A DNA stretch of 54,471 nucleotides, taken from positions 1-54,471 of the forward strand of contig NZ_JAJUWS010000044.1 of the NCBI RefSeq assembly GCF_021390475.1, written 5' to 3'. A model generated the notes under the pieces. It had not been told where the DNA came from, did no database searches, and saw only the letters and a program-made list of their open reading frames with translations. Each line of letters starts with the position of its first letter. Within the stretch, counting starts at the first letter, position 1. A program made the position numbers and the translations under genes. Positions 24,651-33,014 of the stretch are shown here, piece after piece. This DNA comes from Streptomyces sp. ST2-7A. GTDB taxonomy: Bacteria; Actinomycetota; Actinomycetes; Streptomycetales; Streptomycetaceae.

Positions 24651-25943
24651 GTGTTCCACCACAAGAAGAGAATCTGGCCGGTGCTGCTGGTGACCGGCGC
24701 ACTGACCTTCTCCGCCGCCTGTGCCGGTGACGACAGCGGTTCCGGCTCGGGGGACGGCGGCGACGGTCAGGTCACCATCCGGTTCAGCTGGTGGGGTGAC
24801 GACTCCCGGCACCGCATCACCGAGGAGGCGATCGCCCTCTTCGAGGAGAAGAACCCCGACATCAAGGTGCAGGGCGAGTACTCGGCCTGGGACTCCTACT
24901 ACGACCAGCTGACCACCCAGGTCGCCTCCAACGACGCCCCCGATGTCTTCGCCATCGAGATCCGCCGTCTGGGCGAGTTCGCCCGGCGCGGTTCCCTGGC
25001 GGACCTCGGCGGCCTGGTGGACACCTCGGACCTGAACACCCAGTTGCTGCCCTCGGGCAACGTGGACGACGTCCAGTACGCCATCCCGACCGGCGCCAAC
25101 ACCTTCGCCGTCATGTTGAACAAGGCGATCCTGGAGGACGCGGGCCTGGAGGTGCCGGACGACACCTCCTGGACCTGGGAGGACTACCTCGAGCTGAGCA
25201 CGCAGATCACCGAGAACACCGACAGCGGCGTCTACGGCACCCAGATCAACTTCAACGACGCCTACCTGCGGGTGTTCGCGAACCAGCGCGGCGAGGACTT
25301 CTACACGGAGGACGCCATGGGCATCTCCGAGGAGACCCTCGCCGACTGGTTCCAGTCGCACCTGGACCTGATCGATGCCGAGGCATCCCCCGACGCCGCC
25401 CGGAGCAGCGAGATCGGCTCCACCGGCGTGGAGACCTCGCTCATCGCCACCAACACCGGCGCGATGGGCATGTGGTGGAGCAACCAGCTCAACGCCATGA
25501 CCAGCGGCTCGGGCGAGGAGGTGGAGGTGCTGCGGATGCCGAAGGATGCCGGCTCCGACACCAGTGGGATGTTCCTGCAGCCCACCATGTTCTGGGCCGC
25601 CGCCGAGTCCGGCTCCCACCAGGAGGCCGCCGGCAAGCTGATCGACTTCCTGGCCAACGACCCCGATGTCGCCCGCATTCTGGGCAGCGACCGCGGTCTG
25701 CCGATGAACGACGCGGTGCTGGACGAGATCCGCGACGAGATGCCGGAGACCGACATCGCCTCGCTGGAGTTCATCTCCGGCATGGAGGGTGAGCTGACCG
25801 ACCCGCCGCGGGCCTACCCGGCCGGCGCCGGTGAGATCCCGGACATGCTCCAGCGTTACGGCGAGGAGGTCATCTTCGAGCGGATGACGCCCGAGGAGGC
25901 CGCCTCCGCCTTCCTCAACGAGGCCGACAACACCCTCGGCTGA
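24651..25943 (+). CDS. extracellular sugar-binding lipoprotein of the ABC importer
   Basis: A 430-residue solute-binding protein. The signal peptide ends in the lipobox FSAAC with Cys24 as the lipidated residue, followed by a Gly/Ser/Asp linker. The mature part starts VTIRFSWWGDDSRH and follows the cluster B (family 1) binding fold, with DQLTTQVASNDAPDVFAIE and LFQ-like helix SVP elements. The GTG at 24651 is preceded by AAAGGAGAG at ideal distance. It would capture the island's substrate outside the membrane and hand it to the two permeases. The very acidic mature protein is common for Streptomyces binding proteins. Confidence 0.93.
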   Translation: MFHHKKRIWPVLLVTGALTFSAACAGDDSGSGSGDGGDGQVTIRFSWWGDDSRHRITEEAIALFEEKNPDIKVQGEYSAWDSYYDQLTTQVASNDAPDVFAIEIRRLGEFARRGSLADLGGLVDTSDLNTQLLPSGNVDDVQYAIPTGANTFAVMLNKAILEDAGLEVPDDTSWTWEDYLELSTQITENTDSGVYGTQINFNDAYLRVFANQRGEDFYTEDAMGISEETLADWFQSHLDLIDAEASPDAARSSEIGSTGVETSLIATNTGAMGMWWSNQLNAMTSGSGEEVEVLRMPKDAGSDTSGMFLQPTMFWAAAESGSHQEAAGKLIDFLANDPDVARILGSDRGLPMNDAVLDEIRDEMPETDIASLEFISGMEGELTDPPRAYPAGAGEIPDMLQRYGEEVIFERMTPEEAASAFLNEADNTLG

Positions 25944-26006
25944 GCACCACCCGCCGCCCCGGACCGACCACGCGTGTCCGACCCGATCCGGAAGAGAGAA
26001 CCTCAC

Positions 26007-27320
26007 GTGAACCGCCGCTACGCCTTCGTCGGCCTCGGCCATCGCGCGCAGATGTATGTGGACGCGCTGCTCGGGGACTGGAGCGACACCGGTGAGATCG
26101 TCGCCCTGTGCGACACCAACCGGACCCGGATGGAGTACTACAACGACCGGATCGCCGCCGCCGGCCGCGATCGCGTGCCGACCTTCGGGCCGGACGGTTT
26201 CGACGAGATGATCAAGGACGCCGACACCGTGGTGGTGACCACGGTGGACGCCACCCACGCCCACTACGTCTGCGCCGCCCTGGACGCCGGCCGCGACGTG
26301 GTGGTGGAGAAGCCGTTGACCGTGGACGCCGCCGGCTGCGAGGCCATCGCGGCGGCGGCCGAGCGCAGCACCGGCCGGATCATCGTGACCTTCAACTACC
26401 GCTACTCCCCTCGCAACTCCGCCGTCCGCCGGTTGATCGCGGAGGGCCGGATCGGCGAGGTCACCTCGGTGCACTTCGAATGGGTCCTGGACACCATCCA
26501 CGGCGCCGACTACTTCCGGCGTTGGCACCGTGAGAAGGACTCCTCCGGGGGTCTGTTCGTCCACAAGGCGACCCATCACTTCGACCTGGTGAACTGGTGG
26601 CTGGACGCCCGCCCCGAACTGGTCTTCGCCCAGTCGGAGCTGCGCTTCTACGGTGGTGAGAACGCGCGTTCGCGAGGTGTGGTCGAGCGCCCGGAGCGCG
26701 GCCAGGGCAGCCCGGGCCTCGGCTCCGACCCCTTCATCCTCGACATCTCCGCCGACGAGCGGCTCAAGCGGCTCTACCTGGACGCCGAGCACGAGGACGG
26801 GTACGTCCGGGACCGGGACGTCTTCGCGGACGACATCGACATCGAGGACAACATGTCGATGCTGGTGCGGTACGACAACCGCGCCCTGCTGACCTACTCG
26901 CTCAACGCCCACGCGCCGTGGGAGGGGTACCGGGTCTCCTTCAACGGCACCGCCGGGCGGTTGGAGTTGGAGGTGTGCGAGCGGTCCTGGACGCCGCCGC
27001 ACGCGGCGATCGACCCGAGCGCGGCGAGCAAGGAGCACGCGGCGGGGGCGTGGGAGAAGTTGGTGCTGCACCCGCACTGGAGCGAGGCCGGGGAGGTGCC
27101 CATCGAGCAGGGCGCCGGCGGGCACGGTGGCGGGGACCGGTTGCTGTTGGACGACGTCTTCCGGGGGTCGGGCGAGGACCCGCTGGCCCGCCAGGCGGGG
27201 TACCGCGACGGCATCCGCAGCGTGCTGATCGGGGCGGCGGGCAACGTCTCGGCCCGCACCGGGCTGCCGGTGGTGCTCACCGACGCCGGCACCCGGCTGG
27301 TGCCGCCGGCCGGGAGCTGA
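26007..27320 (+). CDS. Gfo/Idh/MocA-family oxidoreductase (second copy)
   Basis: A 437-residue NAD(P)-dependent oxidoreductase. Rossmann start YAFVGLGHRAQMYVDAL, EKP motif VVVEKPLTVD, and a substrate domain with GGLFVHKATHHFDLVNWW carrying the catalytic Lys/His pattern. It is longer than the first copy because of an insertion around residues 215-265. The GTG at 26007 is chosen for the purine-rich GAAGAGAGAA upstream; GTG at 25974 is possible. It is the last gene of the rightward operon, 63 bp after the binding protein, and a strong terminator follows. Confidence 0.88.
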   Translation: MNRRYAFVGLGHRAQMYVDALLGDWSDTGEIVALCDTNRTRMEYYNDRIAAAGRDRVPTFGPDGFDEMIKDADTVVVTTVDATHAHYVCAALDAGRDVVVEKPLTVDAAGCEAIAAAAERSTGRIIVTFNYRYSPRNSAVRRLIAEGRIGEVTSVHFEWVLDTIHGADYFRRWHREKDSSGGLFVHKATHHFDLVNWWLDARPELVFAQSELRFYGGENARSRGVVERPERGQGSPGLGSDPFILDISADERLKRLYLDAEHEDGYVRDRDVFADDIDIEDNMSMLVRYDNRALLTYSLNAHAPWEGYRVSFNGTAGRLELEVCERSWTPPHAAIDPSAASKEHAAGAWEKLVLHPHWSEAGEVPIEQGAGGHGGGDRLLLDDVFRGSGEDPLARQAGYRDGIRSVLIGAAGNVSARTGLPVVLTDAGTRLVPPAGS

Positions 27321-27338
27321 CCGCTCCCCGGCCCTTCG

Positions 27339-27386
27339 CGCGTCCGGGCCCCGACGGGACGACCCACCCGTCGGGGCCCGGACGCG
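27339..27386 (+). terminator. terminator of the sugar-acid operon
   Basis: Perfect 20-bp arms (27339-27358 and 27367-27386) with an 8-nt loop, 18 bp after the last gene. Confidence 0.85.
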
Positions 27387-27418
27387 TTCCGACCACCACC
27401 CGGACGGACGCGGAAACC

Positions 27419-27432
27419 TGCAAAGGGTTGCA
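27419..27432. promoter_or_regulatory. distal LacI-family operator-like site O3
   Basis: Perfect TGCAA / TTGCA arms around a 4-bp centre, like O1 and O2 in the divergent promoter region 9 kb away. It lies downstream of the operon terminator, where no gene start is visible. Confidence 0.45.
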
Positions 27433-27468
27433 GCCGGACGGCTCTCCCGGTGGGCCGGACCCCGAACG

Positions 27469-27504
27469 GGACGGGCCCGACCCCCGCGGGGGTCGGGCCC
27501 GTCC
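27469..27504. terminator. 36-bp perfect palindrome, probable terminator
   Basis: 18-bp arms with no spacer. It sits between the convergent oxidoreductase gene and the pectate lyase remnant and could serve both strands. Confidence 0.55.
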
Positions 27505-27561
27505 GTGTGTCACCCGCCGTGACCACCGGGGCGATCCGATGGGGTCCGGCTCTCCCCGGCG

Positions 27562-28260
27562 TCACGGGGTCGCGGCGTCACGGGGTCGCGGGGTCACGTC
27601 CACCTCGCCGACGCCCGCGTACTCCAGGAGCCGGTGCCGGGCGACCCCGGGGCTGTCCACCTCGTAGGCGTAGGGCGGGGTCCGGCCGGTCGTGGAGGAG
27701 AGGTGCTCGTGCGGGGTGTCCACGAAGGTGTTGTCCCGCGGGTTCCGGTGACCGGTCCCGCCGCTGCCGTACCACCAGCCCACCGGGCCCTCGACCCGGT
27801 TGGCGTGGGGGTCGTTGTTCCCGCCGCCGACCCGGGTGTGGTGGTTGCCCTCGATCATGACCCGGGCACCGTTGCGGGCGTTGGTCGCCGAACCGGTGAC
27901 GTCCTCCATCACGTTGTTGAGCAGGTGGAGGTCGGCGTACCGGACGAGCGGGACGCGGCTGTTGACGTTCCGGAAGTAATTGTGGTGGTGGGTGATCCGG
28001 TCCGGCGCCGGGGAGGCGTTGTCGGTGTGCCCCACCAGCACGGTCTTCCAGTGGTCGTGGAAGTGGTTCCACGAGACCGTGACGTACTCCGCGCCGCGCT
28101 TCGCGTCGACCAGGCCGTCGTAGTAGTCCTTGTCGGTGCGCCGAGGAGCATCGAAGTCGAACGGCGATCGGCTGCCGGGAGTCCTCCCGTCCGCGCCTCC
28201 GGCGCCTCCTCCCGCTCCCCCGGTGAGCCCGGACCCCACCTCCCGGCTCGGTCGATCCAC
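27562..28260 (-). pseudogene. 5'-truncated pectate lyase (PL1 family)
   Basis: Only the C-terminal half of a PL1 pectate lyase is present. It keeps YYDGLVDAKRGAEYVTVSWN, FHDHWKTVLVGHTDN and the signature HHNYFRNVNSRVPLVRYAD, which includes the catalytic arginine. The signal peptide and the first beta-helix turns, usually some 150-200 residues, are missing. Family sequence begins at about 28165. The 30 codons before it (from a GTG at 28260) are Gly/Ala-rich and look like chance read-through toward the ABC gene promoter. With no export signal it cannot work outside the cell. It supports an earlier role of the neighbouring uronate-type island in pectin use. Confidence 0.8.
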
Positions 28261-28265
28261 CGCCG

Positions 28266-28271
28266 TACACT
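28266..28271 (+). promoter_or_regulatory. -10 of a leaderless ABC exporter promoter
   Basis: TACACT ends 6 bp before the ATG at 28278, so transcription should start at or next to the start codon. No Shine-Dalgarno is present, which agrees with a leaderless mRNA. No clear -35 is visible. Confidence 0.55.
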
Positions 28272-28277
28272 CCCCGC

Positions 28278-29197
<920 letters not shown>

Positions 29198-29201
<4 letters not shown>

Positions 29202-30016
29202 CCGACCGTCCCACCACCGCCGGGAACCCCGCCGGGGGGCCCGGCGGCTTCACCCCGCGTCCCGGCGCCGCCCCCCTGCCGCGCATGATCGCCGCCCAGA
29301 CCGCGCTGGAGACGCGGATGCTGCTGCGGCACGGTGAACAACTGCTGCTGACCATGGTGATCCCGACCCTGATCCTGGTCGTCTTCAGCGGTCTGGACCT
29401 GATCGACCTCGGCGCCGGCCGGGACGACCGGGTCGGCCGACTGGAGTTCCTGACCCCCGGCGTGCTGGCGCTGGCCGTCCTCTCCACCGCCTTCACCGGT
29501 CAGGCCATCGCCACCGGCTTCGAGCGGCGCTACGGCGTCCTCAAACGTCTGGGCTCCACCCCGTTGCCCCGCGCGGGACTGATGACCGCGAAGACCGGCG
29601 CCGTACTGGCCACCCTGCTGGTGCAGGTCCTGCTGCTCTGCTCGGTCGCCCTGGCACTGGGGTGGGAACCGCGCGGCAACCCCCTCTCCGCCGCCCTGCT
29701 GATCCTGCTGGGCACCGCCGCCTGCGCCGGCCCCGGGCTGTTGCTGGCGGGCACCCTGCGGGCGGAGGCCACCCTGGCCGCCGCCAACCTGGTCTTCGTC
29801 CTGCTGCTGGTGGGCGGCGGGGTGGTGATCCCGCTGGAGAACTTCCCCTCACCGGTGGCGGAGGTGCTGGCCTTCGGTCCCTCGGCCGCACTCGCCGACG
29901 GCCTGCGGGCCGTGTTGGCGGACGGCGCGGCCCTGCCGCTCGGGCCGGTGGCGATCCTGGCGACCTGGGCGGTGGTCTCCCTCGCGGCGGCGGCGCGCTT
30001 CTTCCGCTGGGAGTGA
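29198..30016 (+). CDS. ABC-2 type transporter permease
   Basis: A 272-residue membrane protein of the ABC-2 class with six predicted helices: LLLTMVIPTLILVVFSG, VLALAVLSTAFTGQAI, VLATLLVQVLLLCSVALAL, AALLILLGTAACAGPGLLLA, NLVFVLLLVGGGVVIPL and the C-terminal ILATWAVVSLAAAARFF. ERRYGVLKRLGSTPLPR is the usual cytoplasmic coupling segment. The GTG at 29198 overlaps the ATPase gene stop. Together they form a half-exporter pair for an unknown substrate. Confidence 0.92.
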
Positions 30017-30041
30017 GCCGGCGGGTCCGCCGTGTTCGGGA

Positions 30042-30064
30042 TCCTCGGAGCACCGGTCCGAGGA
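30042..30064 (+). terminator. possible terminator after the ABC exporter operon
   Basis: 8-bp perfect arms (30042-30049 and 30057-30064) with a 7-nt loop, 26 bp after the permease stop. Confidence 0.45.
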
Positions 30065-30172
30065 ATACCGAGCCGGGGACCGCGATCCCGGCCCCGTGGC
30101 ACCCGGGGTGGGTTCCGTCCCATCCGCGGACCCCGTGCCGGGTGCCCGATTCGCCCGTGTCACCATGAACGG

Positions 30173-31255
30173 GTGCGTGAACTGCTGACCGCCCTGCGCA
30201 ACCCGCTCGCCGCCCTCGACCGACGGTGGACCCCGAGCCCCCGGACCCTCCGCCTCGCGACCAACGCCGCCCTGGTGATGAGCGTGGTCATCGTGGTGAC
30301 CGGCGGCGCCGTGCGGCTGACCGGTTCCGGCCTGGGCTGCGACACCTGGCCCAAGTGCACCGGGGACAGTCTGATGACCACCCCGGAGATGGGCATCCAC
30401 GGGGTCATCGAGTTCGGCAACCGGCTGCTGACGTACGTGCTGGCCGCCGCGATCGGGTGGGTGATCGTCGCCTCCCGGTGCGCGAACCCCCGCCGGCGGT
30501 CGGTGACCCGGCTGGGCTGGTACCAGGTGGGCGTGGTGCTGGCCAACGCCATCGTGGGCGGGGTGACGGTCCTCACCGGCCTGAACCCCTTCTCGGTCGC
30601 CGCGCACTTCCTGCTCGCCACCGCGCTGATCACGCTGACCACCCTCACCCGTCGGCGTGCCCGGGAGGGCGACGAGACGCCCCATCCGCTGGTCGGCCCG
30701 CCGGTGCGCCGCGTGGTGTACGCGGTCACCGCCGTCTGCGGCGCGCTCGTCGTGGTGGGCACCGCGGTCACCGGCAGCGGTCGGCACGCGGGTGACCCCG
30801 GTGAGATCACCCGGATGCCCTTCGACTGGGAGGTCATCACCCGTCTGCACGCCGCCCTCGCCTGGGCCGTGGTCCTCGGCACCATCGCGGTGATCGTGGG
30901 GATGCGGCTGATGGACGCCCCGGCCGGCCCCCGGGCCCGGGCCCGGGATCTGCTGATCGTGCTGCTGGCCCAGGGGGCCGTGGGGTATGTGCAGTACGCC
31001 CTCGACGAGCCCGAGCTGCTGGTGGGCATCCACCTGCTGGGGGCGGCCCTGACCTGGGTCGCGATGATCCGTCTGGTGCTCTCGCTGCGCGATCGCGGCC
31101 CGGTGCCGGGGCGGCCGACGGACGGGGATCGCGCGCCCGCGACCCCGCTGGGAACGGGAACCGCCGGGGAGATCCGCGTACCGGCCGGCGCGAGCGCCGA
31201 AAAGGGCGACGCGAACCCGGCCGGGGACGGGGACCGCGCGCCCGCCGGGGTCTGA
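30173..31255 (+). CDS. ctaA: heme A synthase CtaA (COX15 family)
   Basis: A 360-residue membrane enzyme that oxidises heme O to heme A for cytochrome c oxidase. Eight helices are predicted. The external disulfide pair is C56 and C62 in LGCDTWPKCTG, and heme-ligand histidines appear in HGVIEFGNR (H76), VAAHFLLA, RLHAALAW and GIHLLGA. The GTG at 30173 is preferred from family length; no clear ribosome site is seen. After residue ~305 there is a hydrophilic Pro/Gly/Asp-rich tail of about 55 residues that is not part of the family. Heme O comes from ctaB, 0.8 kb away on the other strand. Confidence 0.94.
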   Translation: MRELLTALRNPLAALDRRWTPSPRTLRLATNAALVMSVVIVVTGGAVRLTGSGLGCDTWPKCTGDSLMTTPEMGIHGVIEFGNRLLTYVLAAAIGWVIVASRCANPRRRSVTRLGWYQVGVVLANAIVGGVTVLTGLNPFSVAAHFLLATALITLTTLTRRRAREGDETPHPLVGPPVRRVVYAVTAVCGALVVVGTAVTGSGRHAGDPGEITRMPFDWEVITRLHAALAWAVVLGTIAVIVGMRLMDAPAGPRARARDLLIVLLAQGAVGYVQYALDEPELLVGIHLLGAALTWVAMIRLVLSLRDRGPVPGRPTDGDRAPATPLGTGTAGEIRVPAGASAEKGDANPAGDGDRAPAGV

Positions 31256-31257
31256 GG

Positions 31258-31278
31258 CCCCCGGCACCGCGCCGGGGG
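31258..31278 (+). terminator. ctaA terminator, proximal hairpin
   Basis: 8-bp perfect arms and a 5-nt loop immediately after the ctaA stop. Confidence 0.55.
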
Positions 31279-31308
31279 ACATCGTTCGACCCCCGCGAAT
31301 TCGATACC

Positions 31309-31368
31309 CGCGAAGGGGCCCGGTGCTCCGCCCACCGATCGGTGGGCGGAGCACCGGGCCCCTTCGCG
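31309..31368. terminator. 60-bp perfect palindrome, bidirectional terminator
   Basis: Bases 31309-31338 pair completely with 31339-31368. It lies between two convergent genes (ctaA and the small conserved gene), so it can end transcripts from both sides. Confidence 0.8.
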
Positions 31369-31487
31369 TGCGCGGCGCGTCCGTCCCGCTCCCCTCGGAC
31401 AACCCCGCGGGGTCCGGGCACCGGGAACGCGGCACCCGGTCGCCGTGACACGGCCCGCTCAACCCCGGACCGGGGAGGCGAGGGTCC

Positions 31488-31919
31488 TCAAGGGGTGCCG
31501 GAGGTCCCGGTGGGGGTATCGGCGGAGGGGTTGGCGGGGCCGCCGATCTGGCTGCCGGCCATGCGGCTCCACTCGTAGGGGCCGGTGCGCACCCGGCTCG
31601 CCATCTCACCGTCGAACGCCTCGTGAACGGTGACACCCGCGAGCGCCGCCGCGGCGAGCGCCCTCTCCCGTTCGTCGGTCACCACGTCGCCCCAGGCGCC
31701 GTCGGCGCCCACCAGCACCAGGCGGTAACCGCTGACGCCGAGGTGGGCGATGGAGGCGTCGGCGGAGCCGCCGTGCTCGGCGGCGAAGGCCCGGATGCGC
31801 CCGGCGAGCCGGGTGGTCCCGCGATCGGCTGTCGCCTTCCCTCCGGCGTCGCCCGCGGCGGGGGCGGAGGCGCCGGTCGGGGTGCCGGCGGGGGTCTCGG
31901 TTTCGGGGGTGTCGGCCAT
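31488..31919 (-). CDS. small conserved actinobacterial protein, function unknown
   Basis: 143 residues from the ATG at 31919; an ATG at 31928 would add three residues. The ends are low-complexity Thr/Pro/Ala/Gly. The middle (about 35-120) looks folded: RIRAFAAEHGGSADASIAHLG, YRLVLVGADGAWGDVVTDE, and a final YEWSRMAGSQIGG. No catalytic motif, signal peptide or membrane segment is seen. It lies upstream of ctaB on the same kind of transcription unit in Streptomyces cox regions but has its own terminator here. A GCTACCG-N2-CGGTAGC palindrome (31929-31944) abuts the start and could be an operator. Confidence 0.7.
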   Translation of the reverse strand: MADTPETETPAGTPTGASAPAAGDAGGKATADRGTTRLAGRIRAFAAEHGGSADASIAHLGVSGYRLVLVGADGAWGDVVTDERERALAAAALAGVTVHEAFDGEMASRVRTGPYEWSRMAGSQIGGPANPSADTPTGTSGTP

Positions 31920-31928
31920 GCCCACCAT

Positions 31929-31944
31929 GCTACCGACCGGTAGC
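31929..31944. promoter_or_regulatory. small palindrome at the start of the unknown gene
   Basis: 7-bp perfect arms with a 2-bp centre, directly before the upstream ATG at 31928. It may be an operator for a dimeric regulator. Confidence 0.35.
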
Positions 31945-31969
31945 AGGGGTCGCCAGGTACCGGGAACGA

Positions 31970-32007
31970 CGGCGGGCCGTCCCCCGCGTCGGGAGGACGG
32001 CCCGCCG
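31970..32007 (-). terminator. ctaB terminator
   Basis: 13-bp perfect arms (31970-31982 and 31995-32007) with a 12-nt loop, 23 bp after the ctaB stop. Confidence 0.75.
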
Positions 32008-32030
32008 GACCGGGGAACGAACGGCCCGGT

Positions 32031-33014
32031 TCAGCTCACGAAGGGGTCGATCGCCACGGCCAGGAAGAGCAGCGACACGTAGGTGATCGACCAGTGGAAC
32101 AGCCGCATCTCCTTGAGCTTGGCGCCGGTCACCCCCGCCCGGGCGCGGGCGCGCAGGGCGTGCGCCTCCCACAACCACCAGGCGCCCGCCAGGATCGCCA
32201 CGGTGGCGTAGAACCAACCCGCGTAGCCGAGGGGCACCAGGGCCAGCGAGACGAGCACCATCACCCAGCTGTAGATCACGATCTGCCGGGCCACCACGGT
32301 GTTGGTCGCCACGACGGGGAGCATCGGTACCCCGACCCGGGCGTAGTCCTCGCGGACCCGCATCGACAGCGGCCAGTAGTGCGGGGGGGTCCAGAAGAAG
32401 ATCACCAGGAAGAGGACGACCGCCGCCCAGGAGAGCGAGCCGGTCACCGAGGACCAGCCGATGAGCACCGGCATACAGCCGGCGATGCCGCCCCAGACGA
32501 TGTTCTGCGAGGTCCGCCGCTTGAGGATCATCGTGTAGACCACGACGTAGAAGAGGAGGGCGCCCAGCGCCAGACCGGCCGAGAGCCAGTTGACCAGCAG
32601 CCCGAACCAGAGGGTGGAGACGGCCGCCAGGGAGATCCCGAAGACCAGGCACTCCACCGGGGTCACCATCCCGGTGACCAGCGGACGGTTCCCGGTCCGG
32701 GACATCAGCGCGTCGATGTCCCGGTCCAGGTACATGTTCAGGGCGTTCGCCCCACCCGCCGAGAGGTAACCGCCGACGCAGGTGGCCAGGACCAGCCACG
32801 GGTTCGGCACACCCTGTTCGGCGAGGAACATCACCGGGATCGTGGTGATGAGCAGCAGTTCGATGATGCGGGGCTTGGTGAGCGCGACGAACGCCTTGAC
32901 CCGATCGGCGAAGCCGGCACCGGCCCGGGCATTCCCCGGACCCGCCGGAGGCGGTTGACCGGGCCCCGCGCTGCGCTGCTCCACGGGTCGGGATTCGACG
33001 GCCGTCACGGACAC
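32031..33014 (-). CDS. ctaB: protoheme IX farnesyltransferase (heme O synthase) CtaB
   Basis: A 327-residue UbiA-family membrane enzyme that adds a farnesyl group to heme b to make heme O. The prenyl-diphosphate motif NxxxDxxxD is N93-D97-D101 in NMYLDRDIDALM. The second motif is FWTPPHYWPLSMRVREDYARVGVPMLP, in two stretches. About eight to nine helices are predicted. The GTG at 33014 is used; a second GTG at 33008 is spaced better from AGGGG and may be the true start. It is divergent from tkt, as in other Streptomyces. Its product feeds CtaA. Confidence 0.95.
   Translation of the reverse strand: MSVTAVESRPVEQRSAGPGQPPPAGPGNARAGAGFADRVKAFVALTKPRIIELLLITTIPVMFLAEQGVPNPWLVLATCVGGYLSAGGANALNMYLDRDIDALMSRTGNRPLVTGMVTPVECLVFGISLAAVSTLWFGLLVNWLSAGLALGALLFYVVVYTMILKRRTSQNIVWGGIAGCMPVLIGWSSVTGSLSWAAVVLFLVIFFWTPPHYWPLSMRVREDYARVGVPMLPVVATNTVVARQIVIYSWVMVLVSLALVPLGYAGWFYATVAILAGAWWLWEAHALRARARAGVTGAKLKEMRLFHWSITYVSLLFLAVAIDPFVS

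Noticed and set aside
24636..27125. 829-codon minus-strand frame opposite the binding protein and second oxidoreductase
   Set aside because: The plus-strand proteins have family motifs, a lipobox and ribosome sites; this frame has none.
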